Position numbers and translations under genes: made by a program
Part shown: positions 54,670-63,714 of the stretch, piece after piece
Layout of the letters: the number at the start of each line of letters is the position of its first letter
How positions within the stretch are numbered: the first letter of the stretch is position 1
Notes under the pieces: generated by a model
Told to the model about the DNA's origin: nothing
What the model saw: the letters and a program-made list of their open reading frames with translations, nothing else
Databases searched by the model: none
Assembly (NCBI RefSeq): GCF_002118315.1
Contig: NZ_MTSZ01000007.1
Span: 62,001-126,000 of the forward strand
DNA length: 64,000 nucleotides
Reading direction: 5' to 3'
Source: Kiloniella majae
Lineage (GTDB): Bacteria; Pseudomonadota; Alphaproteobacteria; Kiloniellales; Kiloniellaceae

Positions 54670-55141
54670 ATCTTATTAGGACTTCAGTATGTTTTTTCGA
54701 TATCAACAAAAGAGGCGGCGCCCTGGCAGGAGGTGGCGGCGCTGGTCGATCATGGGATATTTCTGATAGCTCGCCCCAATTATCCGCTATAGCAAAACTT
54801 GTTTGGTATAGAACGGGATCATTGACAGGTAGAGGAGCAAGGGTCACCGATGCCAATGAGCAAGCTGGACAGGAAATGTCCAGCGTACTTTCGATTGGTT
54901 GGCCATCATCTCCAGAGTTAAATGAAAGAACTCTGAGCCCACTAGGTGTACAGATCACAAACACATCTTCTGTGTTTATGTCTAGGTTTTGTGGTGGGTT
55001 TGCCCAACTCTGTTCCAGCGGAATAAGAATCTGTAAGCATAGAGATACAATAGCAGTGAACGCAAAAAATGCGCGACGAGACAAGAAGCGGGGTGAGAAT
55101 CCGCTCTTTTTTGCTGTCGCTCTTTTTACGTTTCTTTTCAC
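54656..55141 (-). CDS. DUF2946-family exported protein
   Basis: 161 residues. Arg/Lys-rich start and a hydrophobic signal anchor (AFFAFTAIVSLCLQILIPL), then VFVICTPSGLRVL, SCPACSLASVTLAPLP and a proline-rich PAPPPPARAPPLLL end: the usual order of DUF2946 proteins, with a CxxC that could bind metal, perhaps copper. Function unproved. GTG 55141 start with GAG upstream. A 196-residue frame on the other strand covers the same DNA but has no family features. Has its own terminator. Confidence 0.8.
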   Translation of the reverse strand: MKRNVKRATAKKSGFSPRFLSRRAFFAFTAIVSLCLQILIPLEQSWANPPQNLDINTEDVFVICTPSGLRVLSFNSGDDGQPIESTLDISCPACSLASVTLAPLPVNDPVLYQTSFAIADNWGELSEISHDRPAPPPPARAPPLLLISKKHTEVLIRSKTV

Positions 55142-55361
55142 GCGATACTCTTTGGTTGATGCTTACGTGACAGGTACAGAAAATGACGACGTAAAGATAA
55201 CTGGATCGATCAAAAGCCATTTTCATCTGTAGTATTAAACAATGTTAAGTGACAAACATTGATATTGATCAAATGAGGGAACATCTTCTGGCATTAAGGG
55301 TGTGTTTCCGGGTAAAACGATTACCGTAACTGTTCGTAAGCTTATTTAGCGAGTTAATTTT

Positions 55362-56288
55362 TTGGAAAAGAAAACCAAGTCAGTGCTTTGCATTGGTGCA
55401 GCCCATTGGGATGTTCGCTCTCAATGCCACACAACTGTTCGACAGGGGACATCAAACCCGGTGACTGTTTCCCGTTACCCTGGCGGGGTTGCCCATAATG
55501 TGGCGATGAATCTTAACAGGTTGGGTATTGAGGCCGGATTACTGAGTTATTGGGGGCGGGATGTGGCTGGTGATGCTTTGGAACAGCAATTTATTGCCCA
55601 AGGACTCGATGTTGTAACTCTTCCCAGATCAGAGACCTTTTCAACGGCAACCTATACGGCGGTTTTGCAGCCTGGGGGAGAGCTGGCTTTTGGGTTGGCT
55701 GATATGGAAATCTATGACCATGTCAGTCCGGCGATGTTTGTTGGTATGATGGATCGTTTGGCTGCCTATCCGATCTGGTTTATCGACACAAATATGCCTG
55801 TTGCTGTGCTGGAGACCTTGGCGGAACGAAGGAGTTCTAAACAATTACTTGTTGCAGATGCCGTTTCTGTAGCTAAAGCAACAAAGCTTAACAGCATTAT
55901 AGGGCATCTGGATGTTCTGTTCTGTAACGTGGATGAAGCAAGCGAGCTGGTTGGATTGGCGATCGCAACGGAAGAAGATATTGTCAAAGCCGGATTTGCA
56001 CTTGGCGTCAAGGGAGCAAAATCAGTTGTGATTTCTGCGGGGATGAAAGGTGCCTATATTTTTGAAGGCGACAGCTTTAAGCATTTCCCTGCGATTGAGG
56101 TCGAAATCACGGATGTGACGGGGGCTGGTGATTCGCTGATTGCCGGTACACTTAGTGGCATAGCCGAGGGATATAAGCCGGATGTCGCTCTGAAGCGGGG
56201 TATTAATGCAGCAAGTATCACCGTAAAAGATCAGGGCGCGACATCTGAGAACTTGCGAGATCTTTCTCAGGGCGCTATTGGCTTTTGA
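55362..56288 (+). CDS. psuK: Pseudouridine kinase (PfkB family)
   Basis: 308-residue sugar kinase-fold enzyme. GAAHWDVRSQ and GGVAHNVAMNLNRLG are PfkB signature 1, ITDVTGAGDSLIAGTLSG signature 2 with the catalytic Asp. PfkB members have many substrates; the next gene, psuG, makes pseudouridine by far the best guess: PsuK forms pseudouridine 5'-phosphate. Start TTG 55362 is forced by the MEKKTKSVLCIG opening and follows GCGAG. The gap to psuG is 28 bases. Confidence 0.9.
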   Translation: MEKKTKSVLCIGAAHWDVRSQCHTTVRQGTSNPVTVSRYPGGVAHNVAMNLNRLGIEAGLLSYWGRDVAGDALEQQFIAQGLDVVTLPRSETFSTATYTAVLQPGGELAFGLADMEIYDHVSPAMFVGMMDRLAAYPIWFIDTNMPVAVLETLAERRSSKQLLVADAVSVAKATKLNSIIGHLDVLFCNVDEASELVGLAIATEEDIVKAGFALGVKGAKSVVISAGMKGAYIFEGDSFKHFPAIEVEITDVTGAGDSLIAGTLSGIAEGYKPDVALKRGINAASITVKDQGATSENLRDLSQGAIGF

Positions 56289-56316
56289 ATTATTAAAATA
56301 AACTATTGGTATAAGC

Positions 56317-57243
56317 ATGAATCCGAAATTGGAAAAACACCTGAATATTGCACCTGAAGTTGCGAAGGCCCTTGCCGAGGGAAAAGCTGTTGTTGCATTG
56401 GAATCAACTATTATTGCGCATGGTATGCCTTATCCCAAAAATGTGGAAACGGCCCGCGAGGTAGAAGACCTGATTCGGGCGCAAGGCGCGGTACCGGCAA
56501 CAATTGCTGTGCTTGACGGTGTTATCCGTATCGGCCTGGACGAGGCAGCGTTGGAAAAGCTGGGCAAGGCCGAAAATGTTGCGAAACTATCCCGTCGGGA
56601 TCTGCCATTGATTGTTGCGCAAAAAGGCAACGGGGCAACAACTGTTGCGGCAACGATGATTTGTGCGGCAATGGCCGGCATTTCCGTTTTTGCGACCGGG
56701 GGTATCGGTGGTGTTCACAAGGGGGCAGAAAACGATTTTGATATCTCGGCCGATTTGGAAGAGTTGGCGAAGACACCTGTGGCAGTTGTTTGTGCTGGTG
56801 CGAAATCGATTTTGGATTTGCCAAAAACACTTGAATTTCTGGAAACCAGAGGTGTTCCTGTTGTTGGCTATCAAACAAAGCAGTTTCCAGCATTTTATTG
56901 CCGTGATTCCGGTTTGGATGCGCCTTTGACAGCTCAGTCTGTATCTGAAATTGCCGGTATGCTGGCGGTGCAACAGGATCTTGGGTATCAGGGCGGGGCT
57001 GTTGTCGCCAATCCAATCCCTGAAAGTCATGCCATGGATAAAGCCGAGATGGATAATGTTATTGCATCTGCGTTGAACAGTGCGACTAAAGATGGGGTTT
57101 TTGGCAAGGCAATTACCCCTTATCTGCTTGGCAAGATCGTTGAATTGACCGAAGGGCGGAGTTTGGAATCCAACATAGCGCTTGTAAAAAACAATGCGGT
57201 GCTGGCGGCAAATATTGCGAAGGATTTGAGCGCGTTAAACTGA
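56317..57243 (+). CDS. psuG: Pseudouridine-5'-phosphate glycosidase
   Basis: 308 residues. Cleaves pseudouridine 5'-phosphate to uracil and ribose 5-phosphate, salvaging the modified base from RNA turnover. VALESTIIAHGMPYPKN is the family hallmark; GVIRIGLDE, KGNGATTVAATM, ATGGIGGVHKGAE, ICAGAKSILDLP-like CAGAKSILDLPKTLE and PVVGYQTKQFPAFY all match. Follows psuK in an operon; strong terminator at 57267. Confidence 0.96.
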   Translation: MNPKLEKHLNIAPEVAKALAEGKAVVALESTIIAHGMPYPKNVETAREVEDLIRAQGAVPATIAVLDGVIRIGLDEAALEKLGKAENVAKLSRRDLPLIVAQKGNGATTVAATMICAAMAGISVFATGGIGGVHKGAENDFDISADLEELAKTPVAVVCAGAKSILDLPKTLEFLETRGVPVVGYQTKQFPAFYCRDSGLDAPLTAQSVSEIAGMLAVQQDLGYQGGAVVANPIPESHAMDKAEMDNVIASALNSATKDGVFGKAITPYLLGKIVELTEGRSLESNIALVKNNAVLAANIAKDLSALN

Positions 57244-57266
57244 TCAGTTCCATAGAATAAATCTAG

Positions 57267-57305
57267 CGCCACATGCCTTAGTTGGTATGTGGCGTTATTT
57301 TTTTC
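57267..57305 (+). terminator. Rho-independent terminator after psuG
   Basis: CGCCACATGCC / GGTATGTGGCG (11 pairs, one G-U), loop TTAGTT, then TTATTTTTTT. Starts 24 bases after the psuG stop. Confidence 0.92.
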
Positions 57306-57373
57306 TTGAATTTTGAACGGTGTTCATTATTTTGATAATTATCGTTTAAAACTGATACGTAAGGCTTTAGTTA

Positions 57374-58012
57374 ATGGCGCGTCGCGTTGATCATAGTCCA
57401 GATGAATTGAAAGCGATGATTCTTGATTCAGCAGAAGAGTTGGTCGTGGCTGGCGGGGTGTCAGAACTTTCTGCCCGAAAGGTGGCACAAAAAATCGGCT
57501 ACGCCCCTGGGACGATTTATAACCTATATGCCAATATTGATGCCCTTATTCTCACATTGAATGGCAGGACGCTGGAACGGTTACATGATCATCTCTCCAA
57601 AACCCGATTGGATGATGTAAGAGAATTTGGTGCTGTTAACAGAAACCTGGAAAAGTTGCTGATTGGTTATTTAAATTTTATTGACGGGAACAGAAGTCTG
57701 TGGCGTTTGCTCTTTGATCATATGCCTGCCAATGAAGAAGATTTACCCGAGTGGTATGATCAACGTGTTTCAATGTTGCTGAGCGTTATTGACCAAGCCT
57801 TGCGGCCTCTTTTTTCGGGAATTGATTCAAAAGAGTTACGGCGTCTTTCTGTAACGCTTTGGGCGAGTTTGCACGGGATTATTTCTCTTGCCGATAAAAA
57901 GAAGCTGAATGTGGTTATCAATCAATCTTCATACGAGGTTTGCAGTCTGTTGATCACAACATTTCTTAATGGGCTTAAAGGTCATAAAAACTTTCGCGGT
58001 ACTGCCAAATGA
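57374..58012 (+). CDS. TetR-family transcriptional regulator
   Basis: 212 residues. Helix-turn-helix at about 30-55 (ELSARKVAQKIGYAPGTIYNLYANIDALI), then an all-helical ligand domain (WRLLFDHMPANEEDLPEWYDQR) of the type with a WHG-like C-terminal part (LWASLHGIISL). First gene of a tight operon: the stop overlaps the start of the hydrolase gene by four bases (ATGA). Probably controls this operon in response to a hydrophobic compound. Confidence 0.9.
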   Translation: MARRVDHSPDELKAMILDSAEELVVAGGVSELSARKVAQKIGYAPGTIYNLYANIDALILTLNGRTLERLHDHLSKTRLDDVREFGAVNRNLEKLLIGYLNFIDGNRSLWRLLFDHMPANEEDLPEWYDQRVSMLLSVIDQALRPLFSGIDSKELRRLSVTLWASLHGIISLADKKKLNVVINQSSYEVCSLLITTFLNGLKGHKNFRGTAK

Positions 58013-58968
58013 TTGACAACATCGAAAAATACCTACGCCAAGGGATGGAATTCGCGACAGAAAATTTGCGAACAAGTAGCGGTGCTCCCCTTAATATTCA
58101 AATGCCAACTTTGGGTGGGAAGCAGTTCTGGCGTGACGAATTTATTTATGCCAGTTGGCGTATCCAGTTCAACTTGTACAGCGGGCATTTTCGGTTACTA
58201 GACCCGGATGATAAACGTCAGGCGTGGGGCAGCTTTGAAGACTGCTTCTCCGTTTTTGAGCATTATAAAGTTCAGAAACAAATTGTGCCGCCATCTCATC
58301 CAAAAACGGATGGCATACATTTGCTGGTGATGGTCCACGGTATCACGCGTTCCGGAGACACCTTCCAGAAGATGAAACGCGCCTTTGCGGATGATGGGTA
58401 TGAAGTCGCTGCCATTACCTATCCCTCTACCAGAGCTTTTATCCATGAGCATGCCGATCAACTGGCGCGAATTTTATCGCGACGGAATGATATTAAAGAG
58501 GTCTCGTTTATTACTCATTCAATGGGGGGCTTGGTTGTCAGGCAACTTTTGGCAAACCTGACTTCATGGAAAGCACAGATCAATATTGGGCGGTTGCTGA
58601 TGGTTGCCCCGCCCAATCAGGGGTCGGCCGTTGCAGAGTGGGTCAAGCAATTGGCTTTGTATAAACTCATTTACGGGAAATCCGGGCAGGAACTGGTGCC
58701 TGATTTTGTGCAGAAAATACCCATGCCTGAATGTGAGACTGTTATAATCGCCGGCGGGAAATCAGATGGGGAGGGCTATAACCCCTTTCTTCCGGGGGAT
58801 GATGACGGGGTGGTTTCTGTTGCCGAGGCCCGATTGCTTGGATGCGATCAGGTGCTTGTCTTGCCTGGATTACACTCTTCATTGTGTAACAGAGATACGG
58901 TAGTGGCAGCTGCACTTAATTATTTTAAATCAGGGTGCTTGTCTATTGGTCACGAGTTTGAGGTGTAA
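58009..58968 (+). CDS. Alpha/beta-hydrolase, lipase-like
   Basis: 319 residues. Oxyanion region HGITRSGDTF, nucleophile elbow THSMGGLVVRQLL (G-x-S-x-G as HSMGG), acid near GDDDGVVSV and His in PGLHSSLCN, so the triad is complete. No signal peptide: cytosolic. Similar to lipase/PGAP1-like proteins. Translation is coupled to the upstream TetR gene (ATGA) and the next gene starts four bases after its stop, linking lipid hydrolysis with the ceramidase-like enzyme. Confidence 0.85.
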   Translation: MIDNIEKYLRQGMEFATENLRTSSGAPLNIQMPTLGGKQFWRDEFIYASWRIQFNLYSGHFRLLDPDDKRQAWGSFEDCFSVFEHYKVQKQIVPPSHPKTDGIHLLVMVHGITRSGDTFQKMKRAFADDGYEVAAITYPSTRAFIHEHADQLARILSRRNDIKEVSFITHSMGGLVVRQLLANLTSWKAQINIGRLLMVAPPNQGSAVAEWVKQLALYKLIYGKSGQELVPDFVQKIPMPECETVIIAGGKSDGEGYNPFLPGDDDGVVSVAEARLLGCDQVLVLPGLHSSLCNRDTVVAAALNYFKSGCLSIGHEFEV

Positions 58969-58972
58969 AAAG

Positions 58973-59758
58973 ATGGAAAGAAGAGACCTTATTCTAGGTC
59001 TAAGTTTTATTTTTTCCCTTTTGGGCACGTTTTTTGTGCCAAAATTACCTCAGGATCAACTCTACCATCTGTTTGCTGATACACGTAGCTGTCTGGGTAT
59101 TGCAAATTTTGGCGATGTCATTTCAAACCTTGGTTTTTTAATTGTAGGTGTTCTCGGTTTAGGTAAGTTAAAGAAACTGTATTTCATGGGAAGATTTCAG
59201 AGCATCGGAGAAATCTCGCCCTATATAATCTTTTTTCTATCAGTTGCTTTTGTTGCACCAGGCTCTGCTTATTATCACGCAAACCCTGATAATGATCGTC
59301 TCTTTTGGGACCGATTACCGATGACGGTGGCTTTTACATCTCTATTCGGGGCAATTTTAATCGATCGGATAGAGGTATTTTTGGCTCGAAAACTAGCGGG
59401 AAAACTCATTGCATTACTCATCTTCCTTGGGCTTGCATCCTTGATTTATTGGCAACAAACGGAAAGCATCGGAAGTGGAGATCTTAGGCCCTATATCTTG
59501 GTTCAGTTCTACCCCTTGATCGCGCTTCCGCTGGTATGCTGGTTGTATCCTCTCTCAAAACATACATCCGGAAAGTATCTTGCCTGGATGTATGTTTGGT
59601 ATGCATTGGCAAAGGCTTTGGAGTATTTTGATGTTGAAATTTATAGCTTATTGGGTAATGCCATAAGTGGCCATAGTTTAAAGCATCTGGCAGCTGCAAT
59701 GGCCGTTTATATGGTTGTTCTTATGTTGGAAAAGGCATCACTTGGAGGCATAAGATAA
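58973..59758 (+). CDS. CREST-superfamily ceramidase-like membrane hydrolase
   Basis: 261 residues, about seven membrane helices. The metal-site residues of alkaline ceramidases are in order: GSAYYH (S98, H102), FWDRLPM (D113), and HSLKH (HxxxH) near the C-terminus. FADTRSCLGIANFGDVISNLGF near the start matches bacterial relatives. Predicted to be a zinc hydrolase of amide or ester lipids; the substrate is unproved. ATG 58973 has GAGGTG seven bases upstream and directly follows the hydrolase stop. Confidence 0.83.
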   Translation: MERRDLILGLSFIFSLLGTFFVPKLPQDQLYHLFADTRSCLGIANFGDVISNLGFLIVGVLGLGKLKKLYFMGRFQSIGEISPYIIFFLSVAFVAPGSAYYHANPDNDRLFWDRLPMTVAFTSLFGAILIDRIEVFLARKLAGKLIALLIFLGLASLIYWQQTESIGSGDLRPYILVQFYPLIALPLVCWLYPLSKHTSGKYLAWMYVWYALAKALEYFDVEIYSLLGNAISGHSLKHLAAAMAVYMVVLMLEKASLGGIR

Positions 59759-59944
59759 CAAACTATTGGCAGTTATGAACATCAATCAACGATTTTAATA
59801 CAACATGTCCAACTCCGGACATTCATTAGTTAAAGGTACCTTGTTTGAGGTATGTGGTTTTACGTCAAAGCATCTAGGTTCAATCTCAACTTATTTGATC
59901 TCAGCGCAGAAGCATCTGCGTTAATCTAACCTGTTGGGGGCGAC

Positions 59945-60724
59945 ATGAAGTATACAGTTCTATTGATATCTTGTCTTTTTTGGGGAGGGATCTCTTTCTC
60001 TGCCATTGCTGACAGGTATCCGGTGCGAAGTGGTGGTAGTATTGTCGCGCCAGCTGATGCAGAGATTATCACAGATCAACAAGGACTTGATACGACGTTG
60101 ACCGAAGTGTCCGGCGAACCTGACCCGACTGTTGAAGGCATCTGGGTTTCTGAGAAGGGAGGGATTTACTACGTTCCATATAAAGATGGCTTCGTCAGCA
60201 TGGATGATTGGGGTGATATGGATGCCGATGCTCTTATGGAAGCCTACGTAAGAGGGGCAAAAGAGCAATCAGAACTGATAGGTGAGAAAATAGAAGTTCT
60301 TGGCTGGGGAGTTTCACCGAGCCTTTCCAAAGACAAGGCAGTTGCTTACTATGCGGTCAAAGCCCGTTTTGGCGATGAAGATCCTATTATGAACATGGTT
60401 GTTTATAAGCTGGGGCGTTATGGATATGAAGAAATTACTTATGCCGCTGATCCAGTTATGCCTGAAGAAGCTGAAAAAACAGCTCTGATCCTTGCCAACT
60501 CTTTTGAGTTTGGAGAAAATGCTACCTACAGTGATTTTAAAGATGGTGACAAAGTTGCGGCGATAGGAGCTGCGGGGCTTCTGGCGGGGGCATTTGGAGT
60601 TAAGTTTGGAAAAGCCGGGTTGATAGCCATGGCATTAGTATTTTTTAAGAAATTTTGGTTCCTGATACTTATTCCTTTTGTTGGTATTTTAGGTTATATC
60701 AAGCGGCGTTTCTCACGTGCTTGA
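59945..60724 (+). CDS. DUF2167-family membrane-anchored protein
   Basis: 259 residues. Signal peptide (ends about AIADRYPV), a periplasmic beta-rich domain (YVPYKDGFVSMDDWGDMDADALMEAYVRGAKEQSELIG in parts, ILGWGVSPSLSKDKAVAYYAVKARFGDED), then one or two C-terminal helices (KFWFLILIPFVGILGY) and a basic end. This is a compact DUF2167 form. Function unknown; some homologues lie near stress genes. Followed by a strong terminator. ATG 59945 is preceded by GGGGGCG. Confidence 0.82.
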   Translation: MKYTVLLISCLFWGGISFSAIADRYPVRSGGSIVAPADAEIITDQQGLDTTLTEVSGEPDPTVEGIWVSEKGGIYYVPYKDGFVSMDDWGDMDADALMEAYVRGAKEQSELIGEKIEVLGWGVSPSLSKDKAVAYYAVKARFGDEDPIMNMVVYKLGRYGYEEITYAADPVMPEEAEKTALILANSFEFGENATYSDFKDGDKVAAIGAAGLLAGAFGVKFGKAGLIAMALVFFKKFWFLILIPFVGILGYIKRRFSRA

Positions 60725-60754
60725 GTTTTTTTTGGGGAATAGCTTATAGATCTA

Positions 60755-60793
60755 AAGCAAGCAAGGAACCATCTAGCTCCTTGCTTGCTTTTT
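60755..60793. terminator. Rho-independent terminator between convergent genes
   Basis: AAGCAAGCAAGGA / TCCTTGCTTGCTT, a perfect 13-bp stem, then TTT. It serves the DUF2167 gene (forward) and probably also gabD (reverse). Confidence 0.9.
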
Positions 60794-60811
60794 GGGCAGT
60801 TGGTGGAATAT

Positions 60812-62263
60812 TTAAATGCCACCCATACAGAGATATTTGATCTCCAGGAAGTCTTCCATGCCATATTTGGAGCCTTCGCGACCCACACCGCTTTCCTTGA
60901 CGCCGCCAAAGGGAGCAACTTCGTTGGAAATGATGCCTTCGTTAATGCCAACGATACCGTACTCTAAGGCGCGAGAGACGCGCCATACACGTCCGATATC
61001 CCGGCTGTAGAAGTAAGCTGCAAGACCGAAAGGCGTATCATTTGCCATTTGAACGGCTTCATCTTCGGTCTTGAATTTATAGAGAGGGGCGACTGGGCCA
61101 AAGATTTCTTCACTAAAAATGCGCATGTCATCGGTAACACCGGTGATCACGGTTGGTTCAAAAAAGGTTCCGCCGAGATCATGGGGGTTTCCGCCGATTT
61201 CGGTTTTTGCACCTTTGCTGAGGGCATCTTCAATAAGTTCGCTGACTTTGCTCGACGCCGCAGCATTAATAAGCGGGCCTTGTTGTGCGCCGTCTTCAGT
61301 CCCAGGGGCAACTTTCAGAGCCGCCGTTTTTTCAACAAGCTTCTCTGCGAAGGCTTCATAAACACCTTCTTGAACAAGTATCCGGTTCGAACAGACACAT
61401 GTTTGCCCTGCATTGCGGAATTTGCTCATCATTGCGCCTTCGACCGCAGCATCCAGATCTGCATCATCGAAAACAATAAAGGGGGCATTACCACCGAGTT
61501 CCATAGATGTCTTTTTAACGGTGTCGGCACATTGTTTCATGAGGAGTTTGCCAACAGGTGTGGAACCGGTAAAGGTAAGCTTTCTGACGGCCTTACTTTC
61601 GGTCAATGCTTTGCCGATTTGCTGTGGAATGCCGGAAACAATATTCATAACCCCTTTGGGGATGCCAGCACGTTCAGCGAGCTCGGCCAGCGCAAAAGCG
61701 CTTAAAGGTGTGTCTTCGGCGGGTTTGATGACAACGGTACAGCCCGCAGCAATCGCCGGGGCACATTTACGGGTAATCATAGCGATCGGGAAGTTCCACG
61801 GGGTAATGGCGGCGACAACACCGATTGGCTCTTTCGTCACCACGAGCCGTCGGCCGGGTAAGTGTTCTGGAATAGTGTCGCCATAGATGCGTTTGCATTC
61901 TTCGGCAAACCACTCAACAAAACTTGCACCATAGGCCACTTCCCCCATCGCCTCGGTCAGCGGCTTTCCCTGTTCAAGGGTCATCAGTAGAGCAAGATCG
62001 CTTTGGTTTTCCATAATCAACTCGAACCATTTACGCATAATTTGCGCACGTTCTTTGGCGGTCTTGTCTTTCCAAGGGCCAAAGGCTTCCTCTGCGGCTT
62101 GAATGGCTCGAAGTGTTTCTGTCTCTCCCATTTTGGGAACGGAAGCCAGAACATCACCGTTTGCCGGGTTGGTAACGGCAAAGGTTTCGCCACTGTCAGC
62201 ATCAGCCCATGCACCATTGATGTAGCATTTATCACGTAACAAAGAGGGGTCTTTAAGTTCCAT
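60812..62263 (-). CDS. gabD: Succinate-semialdehyde dehydrogenase (NADP+)
   Basis: 483 residues of the aldehyde dehydrogenase superfamily. TPWNFPIAMITRKCAPAIAAGCT is the cofactor/substrate lead-in, catalytic Glu in MELGGNAPF, catalytic Cys in NAGQTCVCSNRI, and EEIFGPVAPLYKF plus FGGVKESGVGREGSKYG close it. The set of residues is typical of GabD, which oxidises succinic semialdehyde to succinate in 4-aminobutyrate breakdown. Other short-aldehyde use is possible. No gabT nearby. ATG 62263 has GAGG six bases upstream. Confidence 0.9.
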   Translation of the reverse strand: MELKDPSLLRDKCYINGAWADADSGETFAVTNPANGDVLASVPKMGETETLRAIQAAEEAFGPWKDKTAKERAQIMRKWFELIMENQSDLALLMTLEQGKPLTEAMGEVAYGASFVEWFAEECKRIYGDTIPEHLPGRRLVVTKEPIGVVAAITPWNFPIAMITRKCAPAIAAGCTVVIKPAEDTPLSAFALAELAERAGIPKGVMNIVSGIPQQIGKALTESKAVRKLTFTGSTPVGKLLMKQCADTVKKTSMELGGNAPFIVFDDADLDAAVEGAMMSKFRNAGQTCVCSNRILVQEGVYEAFAEKLVEKTAALKVAPGTEDGAQQGPLINAAASSKVSELIEDALSKGAKTEIGGNPHDLGGTFFEPTVITGVTDDMRIFSEEIFGPVAPLYKFKTEDEAVQMANDTPFGLAAYFYSRDIGRVWRVSRALEYGIVGINEGIISNEVAPFGGVKESGVGREGSKYGMEDFLEIKYLCMGGI

Positions 62264-62652
62264 AATGGCCTCGAGGATTTAAGGGGAGGATAGATAAGCA
62301 AAAAAGTATCATAACCATAGGTATTGCAAGAGGACAACGGCCCAGTATGAAATTTTATTTAGGACCACAGATGGTGATATTGACTTTGGGTATTATGAAG
62401 GAAGTAGGTCCCGTTTATGAGCCATGTTCATTTGTTTTTCTATCTGTTTCTCAGCTCTATCTTAAAAAAACATTGTTGCTCCTATGACGTTCGCATAGGT
62501 GGTCTTCGATTAAGGAATTGCTCTTGCCCTTTGCTTTTTTCTTCTTCTGGGGTATATCGGGGGGCGCGATTTAAATCGAAACTGGAGCCATCCGCGCAAT
62601 GTCAGGCTCCCCGGTCGCAGCCTACCCGGTAGAAAAACAAGGATTGGAACGA
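62264..62652. other. Divergent intergenic region holding the queC riboswitch
   Basis: Nearly 390 bases between gabD and queC. Apart from the riboswitch candidate (62609-62643), it has one helix GGAGCC/GGCTCC (62584-62610) whose 3' arm overlaps the first two bases of the aptamer, so the two could be alternatives. No clear promoter seen. Confidence 0.5.
62609..62643 (+). promoter_or_regulatory. Class-I preQ1 riboswitch candidate
   Basis: CCGG stem (62611-62614 with 62626-62629), loop TCGCAGCCTAC, then an A-rich tail AGAAAAACAAGGA. The loop TCGCAG and the tail AAAACAAGG match the known Thermoanaerobacter preQ1-I aptamer closely. AAGGA at its end is the Shine-Dalgarno of queC (ATG ten bases further), so preQ1 binding would hide it and shut off translation. 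Confidence 0.75.
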
Positions 62653-63354
62653 ATGAAAACACTCGTCATCTGTTCAGGTGGCTTGGACTCGGTTACGCTT
62701 GCGCACAAGGTTGCTGCGGAGGCTGAGTTAACGCGCCTGATTTCTTTCGACTACGGTCAACGTCACAAGAAAGAACTCGATTATGCCCGCCGTTGTGCAG
62801 AACGCCTTGGTGTTCCGCACAATGTTATTGATATTGCCAATGTAGGTGCCTTGCTGTCTGGCTCTGCCCTTACGGATGATGTTGATGTGCCGGACGGGCA
62901 CTATGAAGAAGAAAGTATGAAGGTTACGGTTGTGCCGAACCGCAATGCTATTATGTTGGCAATTGCCTTTGGTGCTGCAGCTGCCGAGAATGCAGATGCT
63001 GTTGCCGCTGCAGTACATGGGGGCGATCATTTTATCTATCCCGATTGCCGTCCAACCTTTATTGATTCTTTTGAAGAAATGCAGCGTCATGCGTTGGATG
63101 GTTATGCGGCGGTCAAGCTTTATACACCCTTTGTACATCTTCCCAAAAGTGACATTGCCGCAGAAGGTCACCGTTTGAAGGTTCCTTTTGAAGAAACATG
63201 GTCCTGCTATAAAGGCTATGAGCATCATTGTGGTCGCTGTGGCACCTGTGTGGAACGCCGCGAAGCCTTTCATGTTGCCAAGGTGGACGATCCGACAACC
63301 TATCAAGATCCTGATTACTGGCTTGAAGCTGTTGCAAAAGCCAAGGGAGTTTGA
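62653..63354 (+). CDS. queC: 7-cyano-7-deazaguanine synthase QueC
   Basis: 233 residues. Makes preQ0 from 7-carboxy-7-deazaguanine in queuosine biosynthesis. PP-loop SGGLDS near the N-terminus, DYGQRHKKELD, VPNRNAIMLAIAFGAA, GVHGGDH-type AVHGGDHFIYPDCRP, and the zinc cysteines in SCYKGYEHHCGRCGTCVER. ATG 62653 is used because it opens the conserved MKTLVICSGG and is set off by the riboswitch SD; a longer frame from 62599 reads through the aptamer. Operon with queD and queE. Confidence 0.95.
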   Translation: MKTLVICSGGLDSVTLAHKVAAEAELTRLISFDYGQRHKKELDYARRCAERLGVPHNVIDIANVGALLSGSALTDDVDVPDGHYEEESMKVTVVPNRNAIMLAIAFGAAAAENADAVAAAVHGGDHFIYPDCRPTFIDSFEEMQRHALDGYAAVKLYTPFVHLPKSDIAAEGHRLKVPFEETWSCYKGYEHHCGRCGTCVERREAFHVAKVDDPTTYQDPDYWLEAVAKAKGV

Positions 63355-63357
63355 TGC

Positions 63358-63714
63358 ATGTATAGAATATCAAAGCAGTTTGCCTTTTCAGCATCGCATC
63401 AGCTGATGGGGGTTCCCGAAGGGCATCCCTGTTCCCGGTTACACGGGCATAACTATATTGTTGAGATCGAACTCTCTGGCGAGACCTTGAACTCTGCTGG
63501 TTTTGTTCGCGACTACCTCGAGTTAAGTGATCTGAAACAATATATTGATGATGTCCTTGATCACCGTCATCTGAATGAGGTGCTGGGGGATGATAATGTC
63601 ACCGCCGAACGTTTGGCCAAGCATCTTTTTGATTGGTCGTTTGAACGCTGGCCAGAAGTTACGGCCCTGCGTGTGAGTGAAACGCCCAAGACCTGGGCCG
63701 AGTACAAACCATGA
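63358..63714 (+). CDS. queD: 6-carboxy-5,6,7,8-tetrahydropterin synthase QueD
   Basis: 118 residues. Converts 7,8-dihydroneopterin triphosphate to 6-carboxytetrahydropterin. Zinc His in FSASHQL and RLHGHNYIV, catalytic Cys in HPCSRLHGH, and DHRHLNEVL are all present. Starts four bases after the queC stop; overlaps queE by four bases (ATGA). Confidence 0.95.
   Translation: MYRISKQFAFSASHQLMGVPEGHPCSRLHGHNYIVEIELSGETLNSAGFVRDYLELSDLKQYIDDVLDHRHLNEVLGDDNVTAERLAKHLFDWSFERWPEVTALRVSETPKTWAEYKP

Noticed and set aside
54642-55232. 196-residue forward frame over the DUF2946 gene
   Set aside because: The reverse frame has a signal anchor, CxxC and proline-rich end typical of DUF2946, plus a proper terminator; the forward frame has none.
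61049-61705. 218-residue forward frame inside gabD
   Set aside because: Antisense to the conserved catalytic core of gabD; no independent features.
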